A stretch of DNA of 64,000 nucleotides from Tenrec ecaudatus (taxonomy: Eukaryota > Chordata > Mammalia > Afrosoricida > Tenrecidae): positions 75,433,700-75,497,699 of the forward strand of contig NC_134546.1 of the NCBI RefSeq assembly GCF_050624435.1, in the 5' to 3' direction. Under the pieces are notes generated by a model. That model saw nothing but the letters and a program-made list of their open reading frames with translations, did not search any database and had not been told where the DNA came from. Numbering within the stretch: position 1 is the stretch's first letter; each line of letters starts with the position of its first letter. Positions 11,651 through 22,855 of the stretch are shown here, piece by piece. The position numbers and the translations under genes were made by a program.

Positions 11651-11990
11651 CTCTCTCTCTCACTTTCATGTTGACAAGCCACGTGGAGCCACTGTGCTGT
11701 GATGGCAACCAAAGCCCTGTAGATGCGTCCACTGCTATTGAATCCCCAAGACTTTCCACTCGCCTGTGATTGTCCTGCATTCAGCATCATTGCATGTGCT
11801 GTGTGACTCAAAAGAGGAATTCAGACATATGGGCTAATATCACACCTATGGGTTAATATTGAACTTATAAATTTGATCTGTACTGGCTGGGATGTTTCAT
11901 TGATGTGTAATTACTTCTTGATATAAAGTTCTCTTTTACTCATAAATGAGTAGCAATGAATTTGTTTTGCTAGACAACCTGGTTTAAAAC
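11457..11990 (+). repeat. ERV-type LTR-like repeat, copy 2, with (CT)n
   Basis: Full-length relative of 1,128-1,620, with the same opening GGTAGTTACACAATTTCA-like text, CATATGGGCTAATATCA core and TTGATATAAAG. A (CT)n expansion (about 11,617-11,660) lies inside. It is absent from blocks b and c, so it inserted into block a after the blocks separated. Confidence 0.6.
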
Positions 11991-12779
11991 ATATGTAAAT
12001 ATGACATTGTATGTATGCATGAATACCTGTTTTATATACAAATGCTATTTGTATCATTGATAGCTAATACGTGTAGTTAATGATTTTCATAGCCTGAATG
12101 GCTGTGTTCGACTGAATTAAGGACCACACTTTCCATTTACTGGAACTAGAAAACGATGAGTATGCAATATCATAAGTTAGCAGGGCAGGGGGTGGGGGAG
12201 GAAACTAATAAATATAAGAACTCAAATGAAGTGGAAGGAACACATTAAGTAAGTCAATTAAGTGAAAAGTGACTTTTAGGAGATGAAGTTAAGTAATCAA
12301 TATCGAGTTTTCCTGATCATGACAAAAGAAGTAGGACCCGAGAGGAGATTTCATTCCTCATGTTTTCTGTGCACATTCTATGATCAACTTCAGGCCCAAT
12401 GTTAAAGATTATCACTGAAATGTGGAAATTCCATAGAAAGCAAAAAACAAAACAAAAAACACCTCATAATGTTCCCTTGTAATACAAGAAACAGATAAAA
12501 GAGTCACCCATTATCATCATGTGTACCCACCTCTTAAAAGGGATGAGAGAGGATGCAGTATGAGCTCTCATGTCACAAAGGTTGTTGTGTCTGTAATATA
12601 AGGTTTACAAATTAGTACTTTTCAAAATATTGATAATATACAATGATTAAAGCAATGCTTGATAAAAAAAAATCCTGACTAAGAGTTCTGTTTTCCATTG
12701 AGAGTGCTTGTGTTTCTTTGAGTCTGAGGGAAAACTCTGGCCCATGGTCACTACTCACCTGCTCCAAATTTCAGGGGAC

Positions 12780-12787
12780 ATGCAAAC
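12780..12787 (+). promoter_or_regulatory. Octamer-like element (ATGCAAAC), block a VH3
   Basis: Equivalent to perfect ATGCAAAT octamers in blocks b (24,178) and c (63,185); the last base is changed. It lies 133 bp before the leader ATG. Confidence 0.6.
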
Positions 12788-12912
12788 GCAGCTCTCGGCC
12801 TGCTGATAAACCAGCCACAGTCCCTGATGTCTGAGATCTCAGAGGACAATCCCAGTCTCTGGGGTCTCTGCTGTTTCCATTTGTGCCAAGGAGCTAATCC
12901 ACAGGATACATC

Positions 12913-13363
12913 ATGAATTTTGGCCGGACTTTGGCATTCATTTTGGCTATTTTACATGGCAATTATCATAGACTTTGCTTTCTGTGTTTAAAATTGTGAG
13001 GGCATTTGCTTGTTTGTGTGTTGTATAATCAAAGAGCCTCTGTGTTTGCAGGTGTCCAGGGTGAAGTGCAGCTAGCGCAGTCTAGAAGTAAACTAAGAAA
13101 GCCTGGTGGCTCTCTGAGACTCTCCCGTGAAGACTCTGGATTCACCTTCATTGACTCTTACATGCACAGGATTCGCCAGGCCCAAGGAAAGGGCCTGCAG
13201 TGGGTCGCAGCCATTAGTGGTGATGGTACATATTCTACATATTCCACACTGACCCCGTGAAGGGTCAATTTATCATCTCCAGAGCTAACTCCAAGAACAC
13301 ACTCTATCTTCAAACGAATAATATGAAAGTTGAGGACATGTCCATGTATTACTGTACAAGATA
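12913..13363 (+). pseudogene. IGHV pseudogene, VH3 (block a)
   Basis: Leader ATG at 12913, ending ...ILHG at 12958. The donor reads GCAATT where the paralogues have GTAATC. The V exon begins after TTTGCAG at 13052. FR1 reads [12 protein letters not shown], so the canonical Cys22 is Arg. FR2 reads [16 protein letters not shown], so Trp36 is Arg. A one-base shift in CDR2 brings a stop at 13257-13259. FR3 continues in another frame to MYYCTR. Promoter and RSS are nearly intact, so the damage is to the coding part. Non-functional. Confidence 0.9.
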
Positions 13364-13402
13364 CACAGTGAGGGGAAATCAGTGAGTGCCCCGACACAAA
13401 CT
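13364..13402 (+). other. 23-RSS of block a VH3
   Basis: Perfect heptamer CACAGTG (13364-13370), 23-bp spacer and nonamer ACACAAACT (13394-13402). It is preserved although the V exon is dead. Confidence 0.9.
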
Positions 13403-13715
13403 TCCCCGGCAGGGAGGAGACTGGTCTCCATGGGGTGCTCAGGACCCACAGAGCACAGGAGTCAGCCCCAGAGCAGGAGCATCTGGCGTTTCAAGGCTTG
13501 TGGTTGGTCATATGTGGATTCTTCTAAATCTCACAGTTCCCTAGGGAATCTATCTCTAATTTAAAATAACAATTATGCCCCTACTCCTCATATCTTTGAT
13601 TTCAAAAGTTATGTTGTAACACGAGAATATATTCTGTCTTACAGCAACAGTCTGTCTCTGAAGGACAAAAAATGATGTTCTCAGGGGTCCCTGTGTCAGA
13701 GTTCTCATAACGCTA

Positions 13716-13898
13716 AGATAAATACTTTTCTTTTTAAAAAAAACATTTTATTAGGGGCTCATACAACTCTTATCACAATCCATACATTTACATACATCAA
13801 TTGTATAAAGCACATCTGTACATTCTTTGCCCTAATCATTTTCTTTTTTTTCCCTTTTCTTTTTTTACATTTTATTAGGGGCCAGATAAATACTTTTC
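13716..13898 (-). mobile_element. Short L1 3'-end insertion with 15-bp TSD
   Basis: A 153-bp insert (13,731-13,883) holds two antisense copies of the L1 3' terminus (ACATTTTATTAGGGG twice). It is flanked by a perfect duplication of AGATAAATACTTTTC (13,716-13,730 and 13,884-13,898). The target duplication shows target-primed reverse transcription; the repeated end suggests internal rearrangement during insertion. Confidence 0.8.
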
Positions 13899-13899
13899 A

Positions 13900-14640
13900 A
13901 TTAGACTCAGGGGAAATGGAGAGGCGGAGGTCTGGGTAAAAGTAACTATTAAGTGTTTTTGTATTGGCTGGAAATGTAATAGCATATTCTTCCACCACAC
14001 TTTGTGAAGTATTCTGACAATCATTTAGTTAATGATTTAGTTGAAATTTAAGCAGTTTTCCTATTTTTTAAATTTAATTCTTCAGAATACTCAGGGTTTT
14101 TATTTGGTTTGGTTTGATGTTTTTTCCAAACCATGGTGGCCTAGTATTTTTTTCTTTTTATGTTTTGTCTTTTTAACATGCATACGAGGCCATAGAAAAT
14201 GCTTGGTATGGGTGAAGCACATCTTTTTGGTCTTAGGACCACTTTATCTCCAGGAGCTATGGGGCAGACTGCAGTTGACTTCCGACCGGTATCACAGTTT
14301 CCAGCACTCCACTCCTGTCTCCACCTCCCCATTCAAAACCCTGCTGCCTCTCTGTTCTACTCCAAGAACAAGGGAATCCCCCTCACCTTGGATGTCCATG
14401 TTTCCCCTTCCCTAAGTTTATTCCTCCTCACAGTCTCACCACGTTGTCTTTCCACATGAAAGGCACTGGAAGTTTCCATTACAGTATCATCTTCCATGAC
14501 GGTAGGTCCTAAGGTGAATGACACAGAAAAAAACAAACTGCTCATTACTGCACTGTCCTGACAGCCTCCGTCTCCTCTAATTCACCAGAAACCATCTGAC
14601 ATAGCCTTGTCCTCTCGGGCCTTGTTTTCCTTGCAGATAC
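13900..14640. other. Intergenic, unassigned
   Basis: No V segment or clear repeat. A frame of 124 codons at 14041-14415 has a hydrophobic start but no recognisable domain, leader or family, so it is not called. Confidence 0.4.
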
Positions 14641-14974
14641 ACTGTTCAGTTGCTTGTCCCAGCTCAGCCTTCTCTGACATGAAGGAATGGCGTCCATAGA
14701 AAGTCTCTACACCATTCAAGTGTTCCTTTGCAAATGATGAGAAGCAAAGCCTGAGCTCCTCACAATTAAAAAGCAATCCAACAGACAAATAACAAAGAAA
14801 CATATTTTGAAATGCTTCAGTAAATTCTTCGTACTTTTTCTGCCATTTCTCCTAGATAATTTTAAAATGCCAGGGTTTCCCCTCAGAACTTATGAATAAA
14901 TTTCTCCCTCATTTGTCCTTAATTATCTGTCCCCCAGACAGCTCAAGAATAGGAACCTGAGTATGGATGGTGCG

Positions 14975-15060
14975 GGACCAGACAGTGTTCTTTTCTGCTG
15001 TGCACAGGGTCCCTGTAGGTCAAAACTGACTCAATACCACCCACCCACAACAACCACATG
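14975..15060 (+). repeat. AfroSINE 3' tail (block d1)
   Basis: CAGACAGTGTTCTTTTCTGC, GGGTCCCTGTAGGTCAAAAC and an A/C-rich end match the AfroSINE/RTE shared tail. The same insertion is at 40,430 in block d2, so it predates the duplication. Confidence 0.7.
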
Positions 15061-15390
15061 ACCCAGAACTCTAATCCTGCCTTCATTCAGAACAACATGC
15101 TTTAGTGGGAAGAAGACATTCTAACTGCCCAATAATTGGTCTACTTCCTGTAAGCCCCCTGTCCTGTATCAATTTTAAAAGGCTTCAGCGTGATGACCAG
15201 GGCTAATATGAAAACGTTTTAAGGAAATGGAAACCTGCACTGGTGAGAAAAGGGGAAAGAATTTGTGCCACATTTCCTTTTCCCCTTTTAAAACTCTTTA
15301 GGGCTTTGTTCCTACTTATTCTTCAAGGGTAGCAAGAGCAGTCCTAAGAATTAATTTGGAAATTTTTGCTCATCCACCTTACAGCCCTGA

Positions 15391-15785
15391 TCTTTTTTTT
15401 AAAATCACTTTACTGGGAGCTTGTACAACTCTTACCAATCATAATAGATACATCCATCCATTGTGTCAAGCACATTTGTACATTTGTTGGCATCATCATC
15501 CTCAAAACATTGTCTTTCTACTTGAGCCTTTTGTATCAGTTCCTCATTTTCCCCCTCCCTCCCCACTCACCTCTCCCTCCCGAACTCTTAATAATTTATA
15601 AATTATTATTTTGGTATCTCTTACACTGTCCGATGTCTCCCTTGACCCACTTTTCGGTTTTGTAACCAGGGAGTGGGTTATATGTAGATCATTGTGATCA
15701 GTTTCCCCCTTCCCCCCCAACTTCACCTTCTCCCCCAGCTTCCCCTTGCCTTCTTTGTATAACTACTCTCATTATTAGTCCTGAG
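15391..15785 (-). repeat. L1 3' UTR insertion (antisense) in block d1
   Basis: TTTTTTTT then CACTTTACTGGGAGCTTGT marks the 3' terminus, continuing through AATAATTTATAAATTATTAT and GTAGATCATTGTGATC. The homologous position in block d2 (about 40,845) is empty, so the insertion postdates the duplication. Confidence 0.8.
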
Positions 15786-16131
15786 GACAACCTCAACCTT
15801 GCCCCTTCCAAAATTTCAAGGGACATGGACAAGGAAATGCTGTGAATCCTTCATAGATACAAAAACCATTTTTTACATTTCTGTATGTAGTATTATTCCT
15901 AAAAACCAGAAATCTATAACTATAATCTCATGTTTTGTGTTAGTAGAAAAATAAAATGAATTAATGTGTGATAACAATTTAGCATAGAACGGTAATAATA
16001 ATACATGTTACCAAAGATATTATCAGCGTGCCCTTTCCAACACACTTAAAACACTCAGATCTGTTCTAGGAACAGAACCCTCAGATCTCAGAAGTCATGC
16101 AACTTCATTTATTGCTATGCAGTAGGAGGGC

Positions 16132-16139
16132 ATGCAAAT
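16132..16139 (+). promoter_or_regulatory. Octamer ATGCAAAT (block d1 V)
   Basis: Perfect immunoglobulin octamer 117 bp before the decayed leader start. The equivalent in block d2 has decayed to AGGAAAAT. Confidence 0.75.
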
Positions 16140-16255
16140 CCACCCTCCCTCTGCTGATGAAAGCCAACGCAGCCCCAACCCTGCAGCTCTGGAAGTGCTC
16201 CTGGAGTCTCAGGAGCCCCCACTCAGTGATCAGGACTGAGCACAACACAGAAAGC

Positions 16256-16706
16256 CTGGCCTCTTAGCTGAGAGGGGCTTGTCCTTGTTCCTATTTTAAC
16301 AGGTGATTTTGTTAAGAACCAGTTTGTGTGCTTGGGCGTGAGTGAGAGACACGGTGAACATGTCTGATGGTTTTCCTGCCATGGATATCTGTGTTTGCAG
16401 AAGTCCAGAGTGAGGTGCAGCTAGTGGAGTATGGGGTTCCTTGGGGGTCTCTGAGATTCTTCAGTGCAACCTCAAGATTGCCCTTCAATAGCTATACATG
16501 AGCTGTGTCCACCAGGCTCCAGGGAAGGACCTGCAGTGGGTATCAAGTGGTGATGGTGCATACTACAAAGACTTCTCCAAGATGTCTTTGTATTTCCAAG
16601 AACTGCTGCATCTGCATATGAACAGCCTGGAATTTGAGGACATGCCTTTGTATTTCTGTGCTACCATCACAGTGAGGAGAATTCAGACTGAACCAGGAAA
16701 CAGGCC
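16256..16706 (+). pseudogene. IGHV pseudogene, VH3-like (block d1)
   Basis: The leader remnant (16256 on) has CTG in place of ATG and an in-frame TAG. The V exon starts after TTTGCAG at 16401 with EVQLVEYG. FR1 is short and frameshifted, Cys22 is lost (TTCAGTGCAACC), and FR2 is VHQAPGKDLQWVS. CDR2/FR3 has a deletion, and FR3 ends LYFCATI. The heptamer CACAGTG (16668-16674) is intact, but the nonamer position holds AAACAGGCC. The perfect octamer upstream is 16,132. Paralogous to 41,308-41,812. Non-functional. Confidence 0.85.
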
Positions 16707-17439
16707 CCCAGGGGGTGCTCAAGACCCACAGAGCCAAGCCTCAGGTCCAGGAGCAAGTGTAGATGGGGAGATTCAGGACTGTTTCTCTGTTGTGATATTG
16801 GTGTTCTTCTCCATCTTGCAGTTTCCCTCAGAGAATCTCTTCATGCTTATACTACCAGCTTTCCCTATCCCATAACAAGAAAACATTCTTCAGAAATATC
16901 AGCCTTTTTTTGTGTGGAGGAAAATGATTTTGCCAGGCAGTCCTCAAGATCAAGGTCCAGATGAAACTCAGGGAAACTTGGTGATTTGGATCTAATGAGG
17001 TTGAGGGAAGATGGAGTGACAGGGTGCTGCCAGAGGTGGGTGAGCTATTTGAATTGAATCAGAAAGACTGTCTATTCAAACTTACCAAGTGATGCCTGAA
17101 GAGAAAGACTTGGTGATATACTTCTGAACGGACAGACTGAGAGCAGAGGCCTCCATAGAATTTCCCGATTGTGACATTGAGTTCCTGGCTAGATTTATGC
17201 AGGCGGCTAGGTAGGGTACCAGTTCACATCAAAGCAGATTGTGGATCCAATATGGCTCTCACCTTCAGTAGGAAGTGTTCAGGTCGAACTCAGCACTGGT
17301 CCAAAGTCTCTTTGTGCCTTCCTTTATTTTCTGTCTCTCTTGTTCAGAAAGATGCCATGATTCAGGAATGTTTATGCTTCCCAATGCAAGTCTGATCACA
17401 TTCTCAATATGCCATGTTCATGGATAAGGAGGCCCAATA

Positions 17440-18130
17440 CTAAGGAAATGTTAAAACTACCCAGTACTGTCTCTAAGTACAATGTAATCGTGATCCAAAT
17501 GCCAATTTAACCCTTTAAAGAAATGGAAAAATAATTACTCACTTTATATGGAGAATCCTAGGATAATCAAGGGACCCAAAAATATTTCGATCAAGTTAAG
17601 GGGTCTCACACAAACTAACCTCAAAAGTATTGCCCTGGCACAGCAGTAAAAACAGCCTGGTACTCATACAATGATAGGTATGTTGATCAATGAAATAGAA
17701 TAGAAAACTAATAAACAATCCATTCACATACAGGCAACTCATCAACAAAGGCCCAAGGAACTGGCCCAAGGAACTATATAAAGGAGACCGACGTTATCTG
17801 CAATAATGGGGCCGGCACAATTGGCTCGTCACCCTCAGAAGTATGAAAGACAACCCAAACCTCAGCCATGTACAAAAATGAATACAAGACGGGTAAGGAC
17901 CTAATGTAAATCCCAGAGCTATAGAGACCATCTAAAAGGAGGCAGGGACACACGTAAGTGCCCCACTGCAGGGCATCCATACACTATCGAATACAGCAAA
18001 GGACATGCACACAAAGAAGATAACAGAGATGAGTGCCCTCTGAAATCAGATATATGTGCATTATAAGAGTAAATAGGGAAGTTAAGCAACAAATGAAAAA
18101 CAACAGGATCTTGTGATTTTAAGCTACAAT
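17440..18130 (+). repeat. L1 ORF2 3' portion (sense), block d1
   Basis: AAACAGCCTGGTACT and GATCAATGAAATAGAATAGA are typical of the C-terminal third of L1 ORF2. Reading frames are broken. Shared with 42,590-43,240, so it inserted before the duplication. Confidence 0.75.
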
Positions 18131-18371
18131 ATTTTATGTATGTTTAGTGTACAACAATAGAAAACTGGAGAAAATATTATTGAATTTTCCTTGGAGCCAT
18201 ATTTTCTATCATTTCCATATTTCAGAATTTTAAGAGATGCAGTACACCTTGATTAAGCGACCGATGAAGCCCAACCTGAGGAGATGGGGACTGCAAACAA
18301 ACCAGAAATCTGAGTCTAGAAGACCTCAATGTTTTTTCTTTAGAGTGCAGGGATCACTCAGGAGCTGAGGT

Positions 18372-18880
18372 TGTTAGTTTATTGTGCCAACCTGGCCAAT
18401 AAAAACATTAATTGAAGGGCGGAGAGATAAATACCTCGGAGAGCCTCACCTCTCTTGTCTCTTGCTCTTTGATCATTGATCATCGGACCAGTGCGCAGCT
18501 GCCTTGCTTTTCCTTTGCCTCAATTTGCAAGCTACACTACCTGTGGGACACCTAATCCGTGGACTGTGTCGCTGTAATTTGAGGTTCCTTCAAGACCTGA
18601 TCCTCCACACCATTGTAATGTACATCTTTTGAGCTGGGGACTGTCGAACCCTGTCATCTGTCTGACTGTTGACCTGCCTTGCTGGGTGTTGCCTGTGGCC
18701 GGATAGCCTGAATTGCTCTACAGAGGACTACCCAGCGGCACACAAGACATGAAGGACTGCCAGTGTCTCACAACTCTCTCATAGGAGTGAATTGCGATGA
18801 GCCATTTGTACTGCTTTATAATTTAATTAACCGTTTATTTTGTATGTTATCTATCTATCTATTTATACAACTAAATATGT
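18372..18880 (+). mobile_element. ERV-L-type LTR, 3'-truncated, at a rearrangement breakpoint
   Basis: Starts TGTTAGTTTATTGTGCCAAC and shares with the minus-strand LTR at 32,824-33,328 the start TTTATTGTGCCA-CCTGGCC, CTACCTGTGGGA-ACCTA, GGACTGTGTCGCTGTAA and GACCTGCCTTGCTG. It lacks that LTR's last 60-odd bases (TTGTCTCTCTAGAGAACC...). Left of it the sequence matches block d2 to 43,489; immediately right it matches block c from 56,162. No target duplication is visible. Confidence 0.8.
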
Positions 18881-18985
18881 AAGATTACATTGCCTATTCC
18901 TATAAATAATTATAGTCAGAAGAAGCTTAATGAGTTCTAATCTTATAGGGTTCCTATGAGTCAGAATAGATTTGGTTTTGAAAGA
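18881..18985 (+). repeat. AfroSINE fragment (block b)
   Basis: ATTGCCTATTCCTATAAATA and GGGTTCCTATGAGTCAGAAT match the AfroSINE body. Its 5' part, present in block c (56,040-56,161), is replaced here by the LTR. Confidence 0.7.
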
Positions 18986-19452
18986 AGAGATTGTTCATTT
19001 TCTATCTCAGTTGCTTGGTTTTCTGATTTTCCCTCAGTCAGAAGAATATTTGGTGTTTTCATAACTCTCAGACCTCACAAAGAAAAATTAATTCATGAGT
19101 TAATGGATTCTTATGTTCAAATCAAACAACACTGCTACCTTGGAACTCTGATTTTGTAATTTTAAATATTGGAATTTGAAGAGCCTACTAATTCAAGGTA
19201 TGCCTGTGGGTCACATCACTCCCATCTCTGTCATCCAACTTTATTCAAGAATCAGCTCTGGAGACACTTTCTTGTGGAGCTGTGGTACCTGCACCTTAGC
19301 ATGGTGTTCATAGCCCTGAACTCCTATAACAGCCAGGAACACTATTGGCAAATGCCTGTTGTGGTTGCTTAGTTAAATGAGACCACCACCATCACCGTCC
19401 TGCAATCAGGGGATTCCACAGCCTTCAGAGTCATGCAGGCTTTGATGCAGAA

Positions 19453-19888
19453 ATGTCTACCTCCTATCTATTCCTCCTCCTTATGGAGCTGGGTCTCCCA
19501 TCATGTCAGTGGCAGGGAGATGCAGCGGATGGCAGGACATTAAAAGACATATGGGGCCTTTAATGCTTGTTTCCTAAGATTCCAGGGTCCTGAACCACAT
19601 GCAGCCACAGGAGTCAAGAAATCAAGTGGTGAAGCCTTTACAGACTCTCCCTCTCACCTGTACCATCGCTAGGGAGTCCATCTCCAGCAACAGTGCTACT
19701 TGGGACTGGATCAGACAGAGCCCTGGGAGAAGCCGTAAGTGGATGGAAGGACCTTCTATGGGTCAGAGTAATTTAGCGAATACACACCATCCCTCAGAGA
19801 CCAGATAGTCATTGACTTAGACACATCCAAGATCCAGCTCTCCCTGCAGCTGAGCTCTGTGACCACTGACAAGCACTGTGCAAGGCGA
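19453..19888 (+). pseudogene. IGHV pseudogene, VH6-like (block b)
   Basis: The leader (19453-19504) starts MSTSYLFLLL and ends at a GTCAGT donor, as in human VH6. The V exon (about 19586 on) keeps HMQPQES, Cys22 (LTCTI) and the VH6-specific [17 protein letters not shown]. It ends early at TAG (about 19806) after a CDR2 frameshift. FR3 has [12 protein letters not shown]-like text but jumps from GACCACTGAC directly to AAGCACTGTGCAAGG, so the DTAVYY codons are deleted. No heptamer (GATAAGG). The FR3 deletion is shared with block c and so predates the duplication. Confidence 0.85.
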
Positions 19889-20129
19889 TAAGGAGAGGGA
19901 AAGTCGATGTGAGCCCCCACAGAACCCACCATGCAGGACAGCTGGGGGCTGAACTAAGAGAGCTCTTATACCAGCAGGGGTAGCACAGGCCTGGGAACTA
20001 GAAGCAGGTGCTTGTCTGAGCACAGATGAGATCTGCTGTGTGCTTCGTTTTGTTCCCACTGCTTAGGAGCAGATTGAGAGGAAACTCCAGTAGAAACTGT
20101 TAGAGGAGAGTATGGGGCGGGGGTCCTTT

Positions 20130-20755
20130 TGACATTGTATGCCAGGTTTTTTCTCTTCTTTTATAACTTGATGAGTAATTTCTTTTAAAATTTTGTCAGT
20201 AATCTCCATGTCCTTAAATATAGACACTAGGATCTTGTTCAGAATTGCATTAAAGTTATAGAACGCTTAGATGTATTGTTTTCACAAACTTAAGGCTTAC
20301 TAATCATGATTATAACCCATTATTTGAATGATGTGTATGTCTTTTGGTTTCTTGGAATAGTCTTTTCTTTCTATGAAACTTTTGTTTCTCTGCTTAGGCT
20401 TATTTCAATTTATTTTATGCTTCACGTGGCTGTTGTAAATTGTATTATTTTCTGATTTTCTTTTCAGAGCTTTCTCTATCGGTATGTGGGAACCAAACTG
20501 ATTTTCTATATTTACCTTATAACCTGTGAAATGGCATATGCCTCCAACTAGTTTCAACAATTTTTTTCTAGAGCTTTTGTGTTTTCTATGTTTAGGGTGA
20601 TATCATTAACAATTATAGAGAGTTTTACTTCTTTATTATCATTTTGGATGCCTGTTTTTCATTTGTTGATTGATAGCTGTAGTTAAGATTTGCAGCATGA
20701 TATGAAATAAGATTAATATTTAATGGTATCCTTAATCTGGATCAAATTTAAAAGG
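20130..20755 (-). repeat. L1 ORF2 fragment (antisense), block b
   Basis: Sequence such as TTCTAGAGCTTTTGTGTTTT and GGTGATATCATTAAC corresponds, reversed, to the L1 reverse-transcriptase region around the ADD motif. Colinear with 59,200-59,815, where a 125-codon antisense frame still shows it. Confidence 0.7.
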
Positions 20756-20799
20756 TGAATGAGTTCACTTCCTCTCCATGGAGTGCAATGTTTGTCATT

Positions 20800-21740
20800 G
20801 GCATTGCATTTTGCTGTTTTAAGACCTATCAAATCAGTGTGAACTCACAGCAACACCAGCGAAAACAATTAAACACAGGTCTTGCCTCATCCTCACAATT
20901 GTCATGTATGAGGCCTTTGTTGCAGTTACTGTACCAATCTATATTCTTAAAGACCATCCTTTTAAAAATGACCATACGATTTATCAAGCAGGATGTTCTT
21001 TTCCAAGTTCTAATTTCCTTGACACAAATTCAAAGTACTTGAGATGAAGTAATAATATGCTCACTTCTTTCTACTAATCATTACAAGTGTACATCATCCA
21101 ATATATGATTGTTTGTTCTTCTGGCAATCCATCACACCATCAAATTATTCACCAGTACCATATTAAATTACATTGTTTAATCTTAGATCTTTCTCATTCA
21201 CTGTCCAATTTTCACAGGCATATGAGACAATTGAAAACTTCTTAGCTTGGGCCAGATGTATCTTAGTCCTCAAAGGGACATCCTTGCTCTTCAATCTTTA
21301 AAGAGTTCTGTCCAGCAGATTTGCTCAATGAAATGCATCATTTGCTCAACGAAATGCATCATTGACTGGGGTTTCCATGAATATTGATTGTAGATCCATG
21401 CAAGATGAACTCCATCCCAACTTCAATCTTGTCTCTATTTCCATATTTTCCATTGTCCCATAGTTTCATTTTGTTTACATTGAATTGTGGTGTATAGTGA
21501 AGGCAGAAATTCCTGGACTTCATCCATAAGTTATCAAATCATGCTATCTTAGAACATGTAGCTTTATGTCACCTGCATATCACAGATTATTAGCGGTGTT
21601 TCCTACAACCTTGATGTGTTTTCCATTTAGTACAGCTTCTCGTGTTATTTGTCCCATTTAGCATGTTATACAGAGAAACTGCTGACATGTTCTATGATTC
21701 TTTATTTCTGTGATTCAAAATGAACACCCATGGAAGCAAC
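20800..21740 (-). repeat. RTE (BovB-type) LINE fragment, block b
   Basis: In minus sense it carries the end of an RTE reverse transcriptase and the 3' region: GAGGCCTTTGTTGCAG, GGGCCAGATGTATCTTAGTC, CCTTGCTCTTCAATCTTTAA. It matches the RTE copies at 25,205-26,150 and 37,890-39,090. Heavily decayed. Confidence 0.7.
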
Positions 21741-22659
21741 AAATAAGTAATCACGCCACAGATGGCATTGAGCCTAGATATGAAAAATGACTTCGTCAAA
21801 GTGCTTAAATGATTTACAGATAATATGGTTATTCTATAACCACCCATTCCAAGAAAATATCTCAATAAAACCCAATGCCAATCTAACAAACAATAATAGC
21901 ACCAATGCTTAATGTGAGTTAATATATTTGTATTTTTGCAACTTAAATATCTCCTTCAGTCAAGTTCCATTTCATAACATTTGCCTATTTTGAGTTTCAA
22001 AACTCTACATGTTCCACTGTCAGAACTGGTAGTAAAGTGAGATGGCATGATAAAGAGAGAGGAGTTAACACGCCAGAAAATATGCAGAGGAATGAGAAAA
22101 CACGGTAGAATGAATGTCCACTCTTAATTGAGGTTTTAAAAATATCAGAATCTCTTAACACTCTCTGTGCTTTCTGTGTCCCAACAGTTTCTCTGATTTT
22201 CAGCCTAAGGAGCTTGCTTTCTCAATAGATGAAAGCAAATCTTAAGAAAGCAGAGGACATTAGACTTTTTCTTTTCAGTTTCTGAGCAAAAATTGCAAGT
22301 TTCTCTACTTTTTTTCTTCTTTCTTTTGGGGTTTCTAACATGTAGATCACCTCTTCAATTTCCAGGTTAAATTTTAAACCTTGGTGAAAAAGATCACATT
22401 TTGGGAAGAGTTTTCTATGAACTACATGCCCATAGTTTTGATTTTCTTTTGAATATTTTTGGTCTGGTGATTACTTCTTTCTAATAGTATCAAGAGATTC
22501 TAACAGTGGTTTGGCATAAGAGAAGTTTGCATTAGTTACCTTCATTGATTATCTTGGAGGTCCTATGACAGGTTCAGCATCATTATTAGAACCCAGGAGT
22601 GATAAATCCTCACAGAGACTCATTACTTAAAATTTGCTGTCTCAGAAGACTATGCATTT

Positions 22660-22855
22660 CTGACGCTGGATCTACCAAAACCTGCAAAAGTCATTGGATT
22701 CATTGTTATCAATATGTGTTAGTAGAAGAAAATAATTACCCATCACAATTGAATTAACTTTCAAGCTCAAAAAGCATGTCCACAAAGCAGTTCTCCCTGC
22801 AGCTGAGCTCAATGACCACTGAGAGCCAGCTGTCCATTGCTGTGGGAGAGGAACT
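22660..22855 (+). pseudogene. IGHV relic, VH4 FR2-FR3 (block b)
   Basis: CTGGATCTACCAAAACCTGC is FR2 (WIYQN-like). AAGCAGTTCTCCCTGCAGCT and GAGCTCAATGACCACTGAGA are FR3, but the YYC region reads CATTGCTGTGGGAGAG and is damaged. An AACTGTG heptamer remnant, 23 bp and CTCAAACTT keep RSS geometry. No leader. Confidence 0.75.

Larger units (their letters stand above)
10640..13735 (+). repeat. Segmental duplication block a (VH4 relic + VH3 unit)
   Basis: Aligns with 22,260-25,000 (block b) and 61,260-64,000 (block c) in the same order: a CTTCAATTTCCAGGT-like segment, VH4 relic, V-free spacer, VH3 leader, VH3 exon, 3' flank. Block a differs by an LTR insertion (11,457-11,990) and by lacking the AfroSINE that b and c share. 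It is therefore the earlier branch. Confidence 0.75.
14640..18371 (+). repeat. Segmental duplication block d1
   Basis: Colinear with 40,090-43,489 (block d2): CAGTTGCTTGTCCCA start, AfroSINE tail, CTTGCCCCTTCCAAAAT, octamer region, VH3-like pseudogene and L1 ORF2 fragment. Block d1 carries an extra L1 3' UTR (15,391-15,785) and ends at the LTR at 18,372. Confidence 0.8.

Noticed and set aside
14041-14415. 124-codon frame with hydrophobic N-terminus as a small membrane protein gene
   Set aside because: No family resemblance, no promoter or splice context, low-complexity Phe/Leu region; chance frame.
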